DNA of 64,000 nucleotides from Bog-532 sp965277615 (GCA_965277615.1 CBDIDG010000005.1:62001-126000), one strand, 5' to 3'. Counted from the first letter of the stretch, positions 41,943 through 51,586 are shown. Notes: generated from the letters alone by a model not told the origin. Program-made: numbers and translations.

Positions 41943-42020
41943 CCCTGGCACGACGCCGCCGGTGGTGATGACATCCTCAACGAGCAGTGCGGTATGCACG
42001 GCGGAGTCGGGTGCTGGCAA
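41943..42020 (-). pseudogene. Fragment with a phosphoribosyltransferase (PyrE-like) motif
   Basis: The minus-strand translation reads VHTALLVEDVITTGGVV, the PRPP-binding motif of orotate phosphoribosyltransferases, which also occurs in the intact pyrE at 56507-57049 (TLVEDVITTGGAV). No other PyrE sequence is visible on either side. A short relic is the simplest reading; chance is possible because only about 15 residues match. Confidence 0.35.
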
Positions 42021-42087
42021 GGAGGCCGCCGCTGCGCTGTTGCCTGGCTATCCAGCACTGCCAGGCTACGCGGCGCGCTCTCGGGGT

Positions 42088-42915
42088 TTATACCCTTATG
42101 AAGCTGAGCAGGTCGGTGTTGAAGGTGTCCTTATAGGCGGTGGTCTGCGCGAGGCCATGCGGGGCGCCAGGGTAGACCTCAAGGGTCGCGTCCTTGACGA
42201 TCTTCGACGACTGGAGGGCGGCGGCGCCGATCGGCACGATCTGGTCGTCATCCCCGTGGATGATCAGGGTCGGGACGTCGATCTTCTTGAGGTCCTCGGT
42301 GAGATCGGTCTCGGAAAAGGCCTTGATGCAGTCGTAGGCGCCCTTCACCCCGACAGTCATGCTCATCAGCCAGAACGAGTCACGCAGGCCCTGCGAGACG
42401 GTGTTACCGGGCCGGTTGGCGCCGTAGAAGGGGGCGCTGAGGTCCTCATAGAACTGCGACCGGTCGGCAGAAAGGCCGGCCCGGAGACCGTCGAACACCT
42501 CCATTGGCAGACCGCCGGGATTGGCGTCGGTCTTGAGCATCAGCGGCGGGATCGCGCTGACGAGGACGGTCTTGGCGACGCGGGAGGTGCCGTGGCGGCC
42601 GATGTAGCGGGTCACCTCGCCACCGCCGGTGGAGTGACCGACGAGGACCGCGTCGTGCAGGTCGAGTGACTCGATAAGCTCGGCCAGGTCATCCGCGTAG
42701 GTGTCCAGGTCGTTGCCGTTCCAGGGCTGGCCGGACCGCCCGCCACCGCGGCGGTCATGGGCGATGGCCCGGTAGCCGTTCGAGGCCACGAGGAACAACT
42801 GGTCGTCCCACGCGTCGGCGGTGAGCGGCCAGCCGTGGCTGAACACGACCGGGCGGCCGCTGCCCCAGTCCTTGTAGAAGATCTCGGTCCCGTCCCTAGT
42901 GGTGATGCTTCCCAT
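42088..42915 (-). CDS. Alpha/beta hydrolase (non-heme chloroperoxidase/arylesterase-like)
   Basis: A 275-residue alpha/beta hydrolase: oxyanion region FSHGWPLTADAWDDQ, nucleophile elbow GHSTGGGE, the Asp in IIHGDDDQIVP and the His in PGAPHGLAQT complete the triad. Similarity of the DRRGGGRSGQPW and ETDLTEDLKKIDVPTL stretches is to the so-called chloroperoxidase/arylesterase group (esterase or perhydrolase activity). It follows the carotenoid oxygenase gene by about 90 bases and may be cotranscribed with it. Confidence 0.87.
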   Translation of the reverse strand: MGSITTRDGTEIFYKDWGSGRPVVFSHGWPLTADAWDDQLFLVASNGYRAIAHDRRGGGRSGQPWNGNDLDTYADDLAELIESLDLHDAVLVGHSTGGGEVTRYIGRHGTSRVAKTVLVSAIPPLMLKTDANPGGLPMEVFDGLRAGLSADRSQFYEDLSAPFYGANRPGNTVSQGLRDSFWLMSMTVGVKGAYDCIKAFSETDLTEDLKKIDVPTLIIHGDDDQIVPIGAAALQSSKIVKDATLEVYPGAPHGLAQTTAYKDTFNTDLLSFIRV

Positions 42916-43010
42916 CAGATTTCTCCTTTGATGTGTGCTGGTGACCTTGGATGGTCCCAGCGGCGTCGGCCTGTCGCTTACGGTGGTGGTCCCTGGCGCC
43001 GGCCCTGCCT

Positions 43011-44408
43011 CTACCGATCACGCCCATGATCCTGATCGGCGAGCCAGCTGCCGTGGAATCCGAGCGGGATCCGGGCGGGCAGGTGAATGCGGGTGACCGG
43101 GTCGCCGGTGAAGTCCTGGGCGGCCAGGATGACCAGGTCGGAGGCGCTGCGGTCGGGGTTGTGCACGAACGCGAGGACGTAACCGTCGTCTTCGGCCGCG
43201 CCTGGCGCAGCGGGGGTGAACACGGCTTCGCCGGCGGTGGCGTCCTGGCCGAAGTCGTGCGTCTCGGCGGTGCCGTGTACCAGGTCGTGCTTGAGCAGGG
43301 CATTGGTGAAGGCCTGGTCGGCGAAGTCGCCGGTCAGCGGTGACACAGCCTGCCCGACCTCGCCGATCACCGCGCTGTAGCCGTACCGGTGCGGGAGCGA
43401 GAGGACCCGGTCGTCGACCCGCGGGAATTCCTGCGCCCGGTCGTTGAGAGTCTGCTGGGCCACCGTGCCCGCAGCCGGGTCGATGACCCACCGGTCAAGG
43501 GTGGCCGGCCCGTGCCCGTCCCACAGCGTGGCCACGTCGAACGGCTGCGGGTACTGGCACAGGTCGACCACGACTTGCCCGCCGTCGTCGTAGGCGTTGA
43601 GCGTGTGGAACACCCAGCAGGGGCTGATCTCCACCCAGCGGACAGCGGCGGCGCTGCCGTCCCGGGGCAACAGGCCGACCCGGGCCTGATGCGCCGGGTT
43701 CCACGTGTAGGGCAGTTCCTTCCCGGCAGAGACCGCGTCCAGGCTGAACGTGACCGGGAGGTCGAAAAAGACCACGTACTTTTCGGTGAGCGCGAAATCG
43801 TGCATCATCGGCCCGTCAGACACTGGGATGTCAGTGGTCCGGCTAACCCGGCCGTCGGCGCCGACGACCACGTGCTGGACATGATCCCAGGCCCAGTAGT
43901 ACGCGATGGCGTGCAGTTCACCGGTCCGCTGATCGAGCTTGGTGTGCGCGGCGAACCCGCCCGGCAGCGTCCCGCCGAAGTCGCACGGCCCCTGAGTGTC
44001 GAGCTCATCGGAGAGCTGGTACGGCAGCGGCCCAGCCTCCACGGTGGCGAGGATGCGCCCGGCGTGCCTGATGATGTGCGTGTTCGCGGCGAAGTCCATG
44101 TTCTCGTGCACCGGGCCGCCCGGCCATTTCTCGCCCAGCTTCTCCGCGACGGCCTGGGAACGGACCCAGCGGTTGCGGTACCACTCGGCGCGGCCGTCCC
44201 GCAGCCGCACGCCATGCACCATGCCCGCGCCGAGAAACCAGTGGTAATTGGGGTCGTCCAGGCCCAGCGGGTTGGGCCCGTTACGCAGGTACCGTCCGCT
44301 GAGCTCGGCCGGAATCCGGCCAGTGACTGGCAAGTCGAACGCAGTGATCTCCTTGGCCACCGGGGCGAACGAGCCTTGCAGGAAACGGCTCGGGGCAGAA
44401 TCAGGCAT
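43011..44408 (-). CDS. Carotenoid oxygenase (carotenoid/stilbene cleavage dioxygenase)
   Basis: A 465-residue member of the RPE65/carotenoid-oxygenase family, a seven-bladed propeller with an Fe(II) held by four His. Likely ligands are in GGFAAHTKLD, MMHDFALTE, VFHTLNAYDDG and a final His near the C-terminus. LRNGPNPLGLDDPNYHWFLGAGMVHGVRL is the conserved N-terminal signature. ATG 44408 has GGAGGG upstream and is preferred over an in-frame start at 44441. The enzyme cleaves a conjugated double bond in carotenoids or lignostilbenes; no carotenoid biosynthesis gene is in this window. Confidence 0.9.
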   Translation of the reverse strand: MPDSAPSRFLQGSFAPVAKEITAFDLPVTGRIPAELSGRYLRNGPNPLGLDDPNYHWFLGAGMVHGVRLRDGRAEWYRNRWVRSQAVAEKLGEKWPGGPVHENMDFAANTHIIRHAGRILATVEAGPLPYQLSDELDTQGPCDFGGTLPGGFAAHTKLDQRTGELHAIAYYWAWDHVQHVVVGADGRVSRTTDIPVSDGPMMHDFALTEKYVVFFDLPVTFSLDAVSAGKELPYTWNPAHQARVGLLPRDGSAAAVRWVEISPCWVFHTLNAYDDGGQVVVDLCQYPQPFDVATLWDGHGPATLDRWVIDPAAGTVAQQTLNDRAQEFPRVDDRVLSLPHRYGYSAVIGEVGQAVSPLTGDFADQAFTNALLKHDLVHGTAETHDFGQDATAGEAVFTPAAPGAAEDDGYVLAFVHNPDRSASDLVILAAQDFTGDPVTRIHLPARIPLGFHGSWLADQDHGRDR

Positions 44409-45010
44409 TGGGTATCCCTCCGTAACTGGTGCACGCGCCAACCGGCGCCCGGTTCGGGCGGGGCGGTCGGCACATGCTGCGATGCGGCCGGCTGGCTGAC
44501 CGCCCGGACCCGGCGGCCCTGCAGAACACCCAGCCGGGCCAGCACCTGCCCGAAGGCCATCAGGACCAGCGCGGTTGTCCAGATATTGGCACCGGTAATG
44601 TCATGACGGGCCGAGAAGCTGGCGACCGAAGCGGCGCCACCGTGGTAGGCGTAAAACGCGAACCCGAACCGGAATCCCATGCCAGCCACCCAGGTGATGA
44701 CCGAGACGGCGCCGACCCGGAACATCAGCCGCCGACCGTCGCGCCAGATACTGTCAGCCAAGCCGCTGAGGCCGCCGAGCACAATGCCGGCGGCGGTCAG
44801 GATCACGATGAGGGCCAGGTCGTTGCCGCGCACGGTGAAGGGCCGCAGGTAGACGATCCCCGCGACGGCGAGCAGGATCAGCGGAAGCACCACCGTCCGA
44901 AGCGTCAGCTCATGCGGGCGGACCTGGAAGATAACCAGGACGAGCAGGATGTCGATCACGTAGTCGGTGATGCTCACTGAGTCCCCCACCTGCGCGGTCT
45001 GGACCTGCAT
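43805..45010 (-). CDS. Membrane protein (DUF1453/CcdC-like) with anomalous read-through C-terminus
   Basis: Residues about 1-165 look genuine: four or five spans, including ITDYVIDILLVLVIFQVRP and NDLALIVILTAAGIVLGGLSGL, similar in layout to DUF1453/CcdC-like membrane proteins. After about residue 190 the same frame runs on for some 200 codons straight through the start of the carotenoid oxygenase gene in another frame, with a composition unlike a real protein. A lost stop or a frameshift near 44440-44480 is likely; the functional product probably ends there. It is divergent from the histidine kinase. Confidence 0.55.
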   Translation of the reverse strand: MQVQTAQVGDSVSITDYVIDILLVLVIFQVRPHELTLRTVVLPLILLAVAGIVYLRPFTVRGNDLALIVILTAAGIVLGGLSGLADSIWRDGRRLMFRVGAVSVITWVAGMGFRFGFAFYAYHGGAASVASFSARHDITGANIWTTALVLMAFGQVLARLGVLQGRRVRAVSQPAASQHVPTAPPEPGAGWRVHQLRRDTQCLILPRAVSCKARSPRWPRRSLRSTCQSLAGFRPSSADGTCVTGPTRWAWTTPITTGFSARAWCMACGCGTAAPSGTATAGSVPRPSRRSWARNGRAARCTRTWTSPRTRTSSGTPGASSPPWRLGRCRTSSPMSSTLRGRATSAGRCRAGSPRTPSSISGPVNCTPSRTTGPGIMSSTWSSAPTAGLAGPLTSQCLTGR

Positions 45011-45137
45011 CCAGGGATGGTTGCTACCATCCGCGCCGATGGAGCTCGTGTCGCTGCTGCCAGCAGTCTGATGGGGGTAGGGCTAGCAGGTCTATCCGGC
45101 AGGTGACGCCGGACCGCCGGCGGATGACAATGAACAC

Positions 45138-46181
45138 GTGATCGCCGGATCCGGGCTGCCAGCCACCACAGAAACGCTCTTCCAGGCCGTCGCGGCCGCC
45201 GCGGACGCCCTTTACGTCGCCGATGCAGCCGGACGTATCGCCTTCCTTAACCCAGCCGCGCTGAAGATCCTCGGATACGCCGATGCGGCCGAACTGCTTG
45301 GCCGGCCCAGTCACGACACGATCCACTACCTGCGCCCGGATGGCTCCTTGTTCCCGGTAGCAGAATGCCCCCTGCTCAGGCCCAGCCGGACCGGCGAAAC
45401 CGTCTACCTGGACCAAGACTCCCTCGTCCGCAAAGACGGCACGCAGGTCGCGGTCTCGTACTCCTCCGCGCCAGTGAAGCTTGCCGGCGGCCGCGGCGTG
45501 GTCATAGCATTCCGGGACATCTCGGCCCGGCTGCGGCTCGGCGAGGTCGAAGCATCCCGCGCGCGTATCGCCCAAGCGGCCGATGATGCCCGCAAGACGA
45601 TCGAACGCGCCCTGCACGACGGCGCTCAGCAGCAATTCGTCGCCGTCGCGATGCGGCTGGAAAGCGCCCGGCACCTGATCGGGACCGCGCCGGCCGACGC
45701 CGCCCCGCTCGTTGATGCCGCGCACGCCGACCTGCTCGAGGCAATAGCTGAACTGCGGCGGCTAGCCCACGGCATCCATCCAGCGGAACTGTCACGGCGC
45801 GGACTCGCAGCCGCCCTGCGGACGCTCGCACGACGCACCGCGATCCCCGTCGAACTGACGGCCGAAGACCCCGGGCGGCTACCACCCGAGATCGAGGCCA
45901 CGGCCTACTACATCGCCGCCGAGACGACCGCCAACGCCGCTAAGCACGGCAACGCCGGCCACATCCAGATCGCGCTCGCCTTCACATCCGACGCACTCCG
46001 GCTCATCATCACGGACGATGGCGCCGGAGGAGCGGCCTTCGCCGAGGGCACCGGACTGCAGGGTCTTCGCGACCGCGCCGACGCGTACGGCGGCCACCTG
46101 ACCCTTGACAGCCCAGTCGGCGGGCCGACCGTTCTGACGGCCGTTCTCCCCGTTCCCGGCCACCAAGCCGCCGGGAGATAA
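45138..46181 (+). CDS. PAS-containing sensor histidine kinase (HisKA_3/NarL type)
   Basis: A 347-residue cytoplasmic kinase. A PAS domain (residues about 12-130, ALYVADAAGRIAFLNPAALKILGY) leads to the HisKA_3 dimerisation helix with the phospho-acceptor His160 in ERALHDGAQQQF, and a HATPase_c domain (YYIAAETTANAAKHG, DDGAGGAAFAEGTGLQGLRDRA). There is no membrane span, so the signal is intracellular or diffusible. It ends 7 bases before its cognate regulator. Start GTG 45138. Confidence 0.9.
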   Translation: MIAGSGLPATTETLFQAVAAAADALYVADAAGRIAFLNPAALKILGYADAAELLGRPSHDTIHYLRPDGSLFPVAECPLLRPSRTGETVYLDQDSLVRKDGTQVAVSYSSAPVKLAGGRGVVIAFRDISARLRLGEVEASRARIAQAADDARKTIERALHDGAQQQFVAVAMRLESARHLIGTAPADAAPLVDAAHADLLEAIAELRRLAHGIHPAELSRRGLAAALRTLARRTAIPVELTAEDPGRLPPEIEATAYYIAAETTANAAKHGNAGHIQIALAFTSDALRLIITDDGAGGAAFAEGTGLQGLRDRADAYGGHLTLDSPVGGPTVLTAVLPVPGHQAAGR

Positions 46182-46188
46182 CTGCGCC

Positions 46189-46842
46189 ATGTCGCTACGC
46201 GTGGTCCTAGCCGACGATGCGGCCCTGATCCGCCAGGCACTCGCTGAGCTACTTGAGCGGGCCGGCGTTCAAGTCGTCGCGCAGGCCGGCAACGCACCCT
46301 CGCTCCTGCGCGCCGTCGAGGCACACCAGCCCGACGTCGCCATCGTGGACATCCGCATGCCCCCAACCCAAACCACCGAAGGCATCCGCGCCGCACTCCA
46401 GATCCGCGATCGGTTCCCGGCCGTGGGGATCTTGCTGCTGTCCACCTTCACCGAGATCGACGAAGCGGTCGAGCTCTTCACGGCCACTGCTAGCCGCGTC
46501 GGCTACCTGCTCAAGGACTCGGTAGCCGACCTCGGCGAACTCACCGGCGCGCTCACCAGGATCAGCGAGGGCGGCACGGTCTTCGACCCCAAGCTCGTCG
46601 TCGAACTGCTCGGCCGCACACGGCAAACCGATCCCCTTGATGCGCTCACGCCACGAGAAGGAGAGGTACTGGCGCTTATGGCCGAAGGACAATCCAACAC
46701 CGGGATCGCCAAGACCCTGTGGGTAACCCACGGCGCGGTCGAGAAGCACATCAGGCACCTTTTTCGCAAGCTCGATATCCCCGCCACCCCGGACACCCAC
46801 CGGCGCGTCCTCGCCGTCATCACCTTCCTCGAAGCCCGGTAA
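46189..46842 (+). CDS. NarL/LuxR-family response regulator
   Basis: A 217-residue regulator: receiver domain with acidic pocket DD at residues 9-10, phospho-acceptor Asp54 (VAIVDIRMPP) and the conserved Lys in LLKDSV, then a LuxR HTH (LTPREGEVLALMAEGQSNTGIAKTL). It is the direct partner of the kinase before it. The target genes are unknown; the divergent membrane-protein/carotenoid-oxygenase genes are candidates. Confidence 0.92.
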   Translation: MSLRVVLADDAALIRQALAELLERAGVQVVAQAGNAPSLLRAVEAHQPDVAIVDIRMPPTQTTEGIRAALQIRDRFPAVGILLLSTFTEIDEAVELFTATASRVGYLLKDSVADLGELTGALTRISEGGTVFDPKLVVELLGRTRQTDPLDALTPREGEVLALMAEGQSNTGIAKTLWVTHGAVEKHIRHLFRKLDIPATPDTHRRVLAVITFLEAR

Positions 46843-47528
46843 CCGACCCCGTCGCCGCCTCGGGTGAGCGCGATCACTTGGGGAATATGCGGCAGAGTTC
46901 GGCAGCCAGCCACACATAGGCAGTCCAGACCACCGATGACGGCGGTCCGAAAAAAACCGTCGCCTGCACCTTTGCCAGCAACTGCTGGCCCGCCGGCCTG
47001 CCACACCCTTCTAAGTTGCAGAGGCCGCGTACCAGAATGGCTGTTCGGAGCGCGTCCTGGGAGATCGCCCGATTTCCCTGCAATCGCACATAGCGGCGGG
47101 ATCTGGTGCGGCTTCAACGCACTCTTATGCCGCGATGAGGTAGGTCCAAGATCTTCGGCTGGCGCTGTCGGAGTTCGGTCGGCAGGGAGCACAAGTAGCC
47201 GCCCCGGTCCTCGGCGGCCAGTCACGGCTGCGGCGGACGCTGACGAGGCAGGCGAACGGCACCTTGCCTCGAGGCTCACAACGTGTAGCGGAACTGCCTA
47301 CGGCGGCCGCGCGCGGATCCGCCGTTCCGGGCGGCTCCGCCGATCGTCGGAGTCGGCGCTGGCGATGCAGAGATTGGGGTGATCTGTGTGGGCCGCGTGC
47401 TCGGTCAGTCAGGCCCGCTGTTCTTCCTCGGGTGTGGCCGGGAGATGGCGGGCGTGGGCGTCTGGTTCCAGCTGAGTGTTTCCGTGGCGCGCGGGTGAGG
47501 CGGTCATCGTTGATCGGTTCGCGGTTTC
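46843..47528. other. Gene-free stretch
   Basis: About 690 bases between the response regulator and the DinB-like gene. Open frames here lack coding-like third positions, ribosome sites and recognisable domains. The only structured element seen is a partial copy of the hairpin repeat at 47094-47139. Confidence 0.5.
47094..47139 (+). repeat. Dispersed hairpin repeat, partial copy
   Basis: Carries CGCACTCTTATGCCGCGATG with about 25 upstream bases that also align with the copy at 62861-62947 (minus strand). The downstream hairpins are absent. Confidence 0.6.
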
Positions 47529-48392
47529 TCAGGCGGGGCTCTGGTCGACGGGTGTGCTGAAGAAGTCGGCGAGGTGCGACAGGGCGGTTCGGGTGCTGGC
47601 TGGCAGTGCGCCGAGTACGGTGGCGGCTGGGGCGCGGCCGGCGAGTGTGTCGGTGACCTCGTCTGCGGGCGGCCCTGGAGCGTGCTCCCGGCTGACGGTC
47701 AGGGTGACGGCACCGCGGCTATCGAGATCGAAGATGCCACCGCCATTGCCGCCTAGCGTCAGCGTGTCCCGCACTGGGTCGCCGAAAAGGGACGCCACCG
47801 CAGCGGAGATGAACAATCCGTAGGCCGCCGCGTAGCTGGTCGCATCGTCGCTGGTGGGGTGTTCGGCGCTGCGGGCGAGGAGCACGTCGCGTTCATGGAT
47901 CCACGAGTCCCAGAAGACGTGCAGCATGAGGACTGTCCAGTCCATCGGCCCGTATGGCAGGTGGACGTCGAACCTGCTCCCGCGGGCCAGCCGACCGCGG
48001 GCGCAGGCGAGCAGTTCGCTGGTCGTCGCCACGAGGCGGCCGAGGGTGCCGGCGGGTGACTCGTGGGCCGATGCGGTCAGCCATCGGCGCGGGGACGTTC
48101 TCGGGTCGAAGCCGGCGGCGATGTCGAGGGTGCGGTCATCGGCGCCGGCGGCGATCGCGAATGCGGTGCCGTCGCACAGGTGGCGGACGACATCATGCGC
48201 GGACCAGTCAGCGCATCGGGTGGGGGCGGCCCAGTCGCCTGGGCCGAATCCCTGCAGTATCGAGACGAAGCGCTGCCGCTGCTCGCCGAACACGTCGACT
48301 AGGTGCGGCAGATCAAGATGGCACGCGCCTGCGGTCCGCAGGAGCAGCGTGCCGGGCAGGCTTGTTCCCGGCGGCGGGCTGCGGTCGATCAT
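47529..48392 (-). CDS. DinB/maleylpyruvate-isomerase-family protein (mycothiol-dependent type)
   Basis: A 287-residue protein with the N-terminal four-helix bundle seen in TIGR03083/TIGR03086 actinobacterial proteins: FVSILQGFGPGDWAAPTRCADWSAHDVVRHLCDG, then HVFWDSWIHERDVLL. The His residues of those two segments are the usual divalent metal ligands. ATG 48392 has AAGGAGG at good distance. Family members are thiol-S-transferases or isomerases that may use mycothiol; the substrate is unknown. It is divergent from the LAL regulator gene, which may control it. Confidence 0.75.
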   Translation of the reverse strand: MIDRSPPPGTSLPGTLLLRTAGACHLDLPHLVDVFGEQRQRFVSILQGFGPGDWAAPTRCADWSAHDVVRHLCDGTAFAIAAGADDRTLDIAAGFDPRTSPRRWLTASAHESPAGTLGRLVATTSELLACARGRLARGSRFDVHLPYGPMDWTVLMLHVFWDSWIHERDVLLARSAEHPTSDDATSYAAAYGLFISAAVASLFGDPVRDTLTLGGNGGGIFDLDSRGAVTLTVSREHAPGPPADEVTDTLAGRAPAATVLGALPASTRTALSHLADFFSTPVDQSPA

Positions 48393-48520
48393 CGGTCCTC
48401 CTTGGCCCGGTTCTGTGTGCTGTCGTTGTGCGGCCAGGATCGCCGCGGCCAGGTCAATGCCGCACCGTGGCAGACCACGTGCTTTTGCGGAGATGGACCG
48501 AGGAATTTTGCGGCGGTACG

Positions 48521-51412
48521 ATGGCGCCTGTGCCTGCGGTGGATAGCGGGCAAGCGTTTCTCGAACGAGACGCCGCTCTTGCCCTGATCGACCGGCGCCT
48601 GCGTGAGGCGATCGCCGGGCGCGGTTCGCTGCTCGTGGTTGAGGGCCCGGCGGGCATCGGCAAGACCCGCCTGGTACTGGCGGCCGGACGGCATGGCCGC
48701 GAGCTTGGCCTGACGACGCTGAACGCGCGCGGTTCGGAACTCGAGCGAGACTTTGCGTATGGCCTGGTCCGCCAGCTGTTCGAGGCGCCGCTGGTCGCGG
48801 CGTCGCCGCCGGAACGGGCCGAGCTCCTGTCCGGCGCGGCCGGGCACGCGGCGAGGCTGTTCGGCCTCGCGGCGGCGCGGCAGGATTTCGCCGACGCGCT
48901 GCTCGACCCCTCGTTCGCGATCTTGCACGGCCTGTACTGGCTGTCCGCGAACCTGGGGCGGCGATCGCCGCTGCTGCTGTGTGTCGATGACGTCCACTGG
49001 GCTGATCGGGCCTCGCTGCGTTTCCTGCATTACCTCGGGCGACGGCTCCAGGAATTGCCGATCGCGGTCGTCGCCGCGACACGGCCAGCCCGGTCGGCTG
49101 ACGGCTCGCCGCTGCTCGCGGCGCTCGCCGCCGACCCGTCTGCGGAGGTCCTCGAGCTCGCGCCGCTGAGCCAGCGGGCGGTGGCCGAACTCATGCGGCT
49201 GGCGTTCGGCACCGAGGTGGAGCCGGCCTTCGCGGCCGCGTGCCACGAGGTGACCGGCGGCGTTCCGTTCCTCGTCCGCGAACTGATCCGCGCGATCGCC
49301 GCCCAGGGCATCGAGCCGACGGCGGCGGCCTCGTCCCGCGTCGCGGGCCTGGCGCCGCGCGCGGTCGCGCACTCGGTCGTGCAGCGGCTGAGTCGCCTGT
49401 CCGGCTCCGCTCGCAAGCTTGCCCGGGGGGCGGCCGTGCTGGGCGAGGGGGACCTTCGGCTCGCAGCCGGCCTTGCCGGGGTGGATCCCGCCGCCGCCGC
49501 GACCGCGGCCGACGACCTCGCCGCCGCCGGGATCCTCGAGGAGGGCCGGCCGCTGCGGTTCGTCCACCCGATCGTCCGGGCGGCGGTCGAGGCTGACCTC
49601 GCGCCGGGTGAGCGGGCCGGCCTGCATGCGGCGGCGGCGGGCTGCCTCGCGAACGAGGGCGCGTCTGCGTACCGCATCGCGGCCCACCTGCTGGCCACCG
49701 ACCCGGCCGGGGACGATTGGGTCGTCGATTCACTGTTGTCGGCCGCCCGGGCCGCGATCGCGAATGGCGCTCCGGACTCGGCCGTCGCCTACCTGCGCCG
49801 GGCCGTGTCGGAACCGCCGTCCGGGCGGCTCTGCCCCGACGTCCTGCTCGAACTCGGCTTCGCCGAGTCGTACGCGGGGGACCCGCAGGCGGTGGCTCAT
49901 CTCCAGGCCGCGCTCGACATCGCGCCGGCCACGACCGCTCAGGTCTCGATCACTCTCGCGCTGGGACGCATGCTGCAGATCAGCGGCCGCAACCGGGAGT
50001 CGCTGCAGGTCTTCGACCGGACGCGTGCCCGCCTCGGCGCCACCGACCGGCGCGCGGCCCTCACGCTCGAAGGTGCCGCCCTCGGAGCGGCCCAGTTCGA
50101 CGCGGAGACCGCGGACGATGCCGCACAGCGGATCGCCCGTCTCCGCCGGCTGGCTGAGGAAGAGCCCGACGTGCCGCCGAGCGTGTTCGGCACGCTGGCG
50201 GTCGCGGCCGTGAACGCGAACGAGCCGGCGGACGTAGTCGCGTGGCTCGCGCTCCGCGCACTGGAGGGAGCGCCGAAGCTGCTGCCGGAGGCGGTCGACC
50301 GGCCCCCGTTCTTTTACCATGCCTGCAACGCGCTCGCGTTCGCCGAACGCTACCAGGAGGCTCTGCCGCGATTCGGCGAAGCGCTGGCGGACGCCCGCCG
50401 GCTTGGGTCCCTGCCGCACGTGCTTGGGCTCTCGTGCTACCGCGCCCTGCATCACCTGCGCACCGGCAACCTCGCCGACGCCGAGGCCGACGCACGCGTG
50501 GCGCTTGAGACCGGACCTCGCCTGCCCGGCCTGCACGCCGCCGTCGCCCTCGCCGCCCTGCTCGAGACGCTCGCCGAGCGCGGGGAATCCGAGGCGGCCG
50601 AGGCGGCCAATGGGCGCTACCGTCTCGCCGAGCAGTTCCCGACGACGATGCAGGCAGGATGGCTGATCGCGGCCCGCGGCCGGCTTCGGCTGGCCGAGCG
50701 CCGCCCGGCGGCGGCCCTCGGCGACCTCCTCGCTGCCGGCGACCTCTTCGCTCGTCTGCGTATCTCTACCCCGTCCATCGCGCCGTGGCGCTCCGACGCC
50801 GCGCTCGCCCAGCTCGCGCTCGGCGCACACACCGAGGCCAGAGCGCTCGCGGCCGAAGAGGTCACGCTCGCCCGGGCCTGCAAGGGCCCGCGCACGCTCG
50901 GGATAGCGCTGCGCGCGGCCGGCCTGACCGACGGCGGAAGACGCGGTATCGAGCTGCTCCGCCAGGCAGTACGTGTGCTCGAGGGCTCCGGCGCACGACT
51001 GGAACACGCCCGTGCCATGGCCGACCTGGGGGCTGCCCTCCGGCGCGCGGGACAACGAGCAGAGAGCCGCGAAGTCCTCCGGGTTGCACTCGACCTGGCC
51101 CACCGCCGCGGGGCCATCGCGCTGACGGAACGAACCCGCACCGAACTCGCCGCCGCCGGCGGGCGACCCCGTCGGCTCGTCCTCAGCGGGCTCGACTCAC
51201 TGACGCCCAGCGAACGCCGCGTCGCCCAACTCGCCGCCGACGGCCTGTCCAACCGCGAGATCGCCCAGAACCTGTTCATCACCGCCCGCACCGTCGAAGG
51301 GCACCTCACCCACGCCTACGAGAAACTCGCGATCACCTCCCGCGAGCAGCTCCCCGCCGCCCTCGCGCCCCCCGGCGGCACGGCCACTGCCCCCGCCCCA
51401 ACAGCCCGCTGA
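48521..51412 (+). CDS. LAL-type LuxR regulator with AAA ATPase domain
   Basis: A 963-residue large ATP-binding LuxR regulator. An N-terminal AAA_16 domain has Walker A EGPAGIGKTRLVL and Walker B LLLCVDDVHWAD. A long helical, TPR-like middle (about residues 350-880) follows, and the C-terminus is a LuxR HTH (LTPSERRVAQLAADGLSNREIAQNLFITARTVEGHL). ATG 48521 opens directly before the ATPase; the open frame upstream is antisense to the neighbouring gene. LAL proteins activate sugar-use or secondary-metabolite genes; no biosynthetic cluster is attached here. Confidence 0.9.
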   Translation: MAPVPAVDSGQAFLERDAALALIDRRLREAIAGRGSLLVVEGPAGIGKTRLVLAAGRHGRELGLTTLNARGSELERDFAYGLVRQLFEAPLVAASPPERAELLSGAAGHAARLFGLAAARQDFADALLDPSFAILHGLYWLSANLGRRSPLLLCVDDVHWADRASLRFLHYLGRRLQELPIAVVAATRPARSADGSPLLAALAADPSAEVLELAPLSQRAVAELMRLAFGTEVEPAFAAACHEVTGGVPFLVRELIRAIAAQGIEPTAAASSRVAGLAPRAVAHSVVQRLSRLSGSARKLARGAAVLGEGDLRLAAGLAGVDPAAAATAADDLAAAGILEEGRPLRFVHPIVRAAVEADLAPGERAGLHAAAAGCLANEGASAYRIAAHLLATDPAGDDWVVDSLLSAARAAIANGAPDSAVAYLRRAVSEPPSGRLCPDVLLELGFAESYAGDPQAVAHLQAALDIAPATTAQVSITLALGRMLQISGRNRESLQVFDRTRARLGATDRRAALTLEGAALGAAQFDAETADDAAQRIARLRRLAEEEPDVPPSVFGTLAVAAVNANEPADVVAWLALRALEGAPKLLPEAVDRPPFFYHACNALAFAERYQEALPRFGEALADARRLGSLPHVLGLSCYRALHHLRTGNLADAEADARVALETGPRLPGLHAAVALAALLETLAERGESEAAEAANGRYRLAEQFPTTMQAGWLIAARGRLRLAERRPAAALGDLLAAGDLFARLRISTPSIAPWRSDAALAQLALGAHTEARALAAEEVTLARACKGPRTLGIALRAAGLTDGGRRGIELLRQAVRVLEGSGARLEHARAMADLGAALRRAGQRAESREVLRVALDLAHRRGAIALTERTRTELAAAGGRPRRLVLSGLDSLTPSERRVAQLAADGLSNREIAQNLFITARTVEGHLTHAYEKLAITSREQLPAALAPPGGTATAPAPTAR

Positions 51413-51586
51413 GCCGCCCATCATCACCATCGCATGCCCGCTAAGCGAGCTGAGCACAGGAGACAGCGCACGAGAACGATGATCTGCGTACTCGACCTGA
51501 GCACTCCAGCGGGTTTGCTTTGCGCTCGTAATCGGCGATCTGTCGCGGGCCGACGCCCCATATATCAGCTCGGAGAATTGCTCTGT

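Noticed and set aside
47954..48520. N-terminal extension of the LAL regulator
   Set aside because: Antisense to the DinB-like gene and low-complexity; ATG 48521 begins just before the Walker A region.
48521..51412. LAL regulator as sign of a biosynthetic gene cluster
   Set aside because: No PKS, NRPS, terpene or RiPP enzyme lies nearby.
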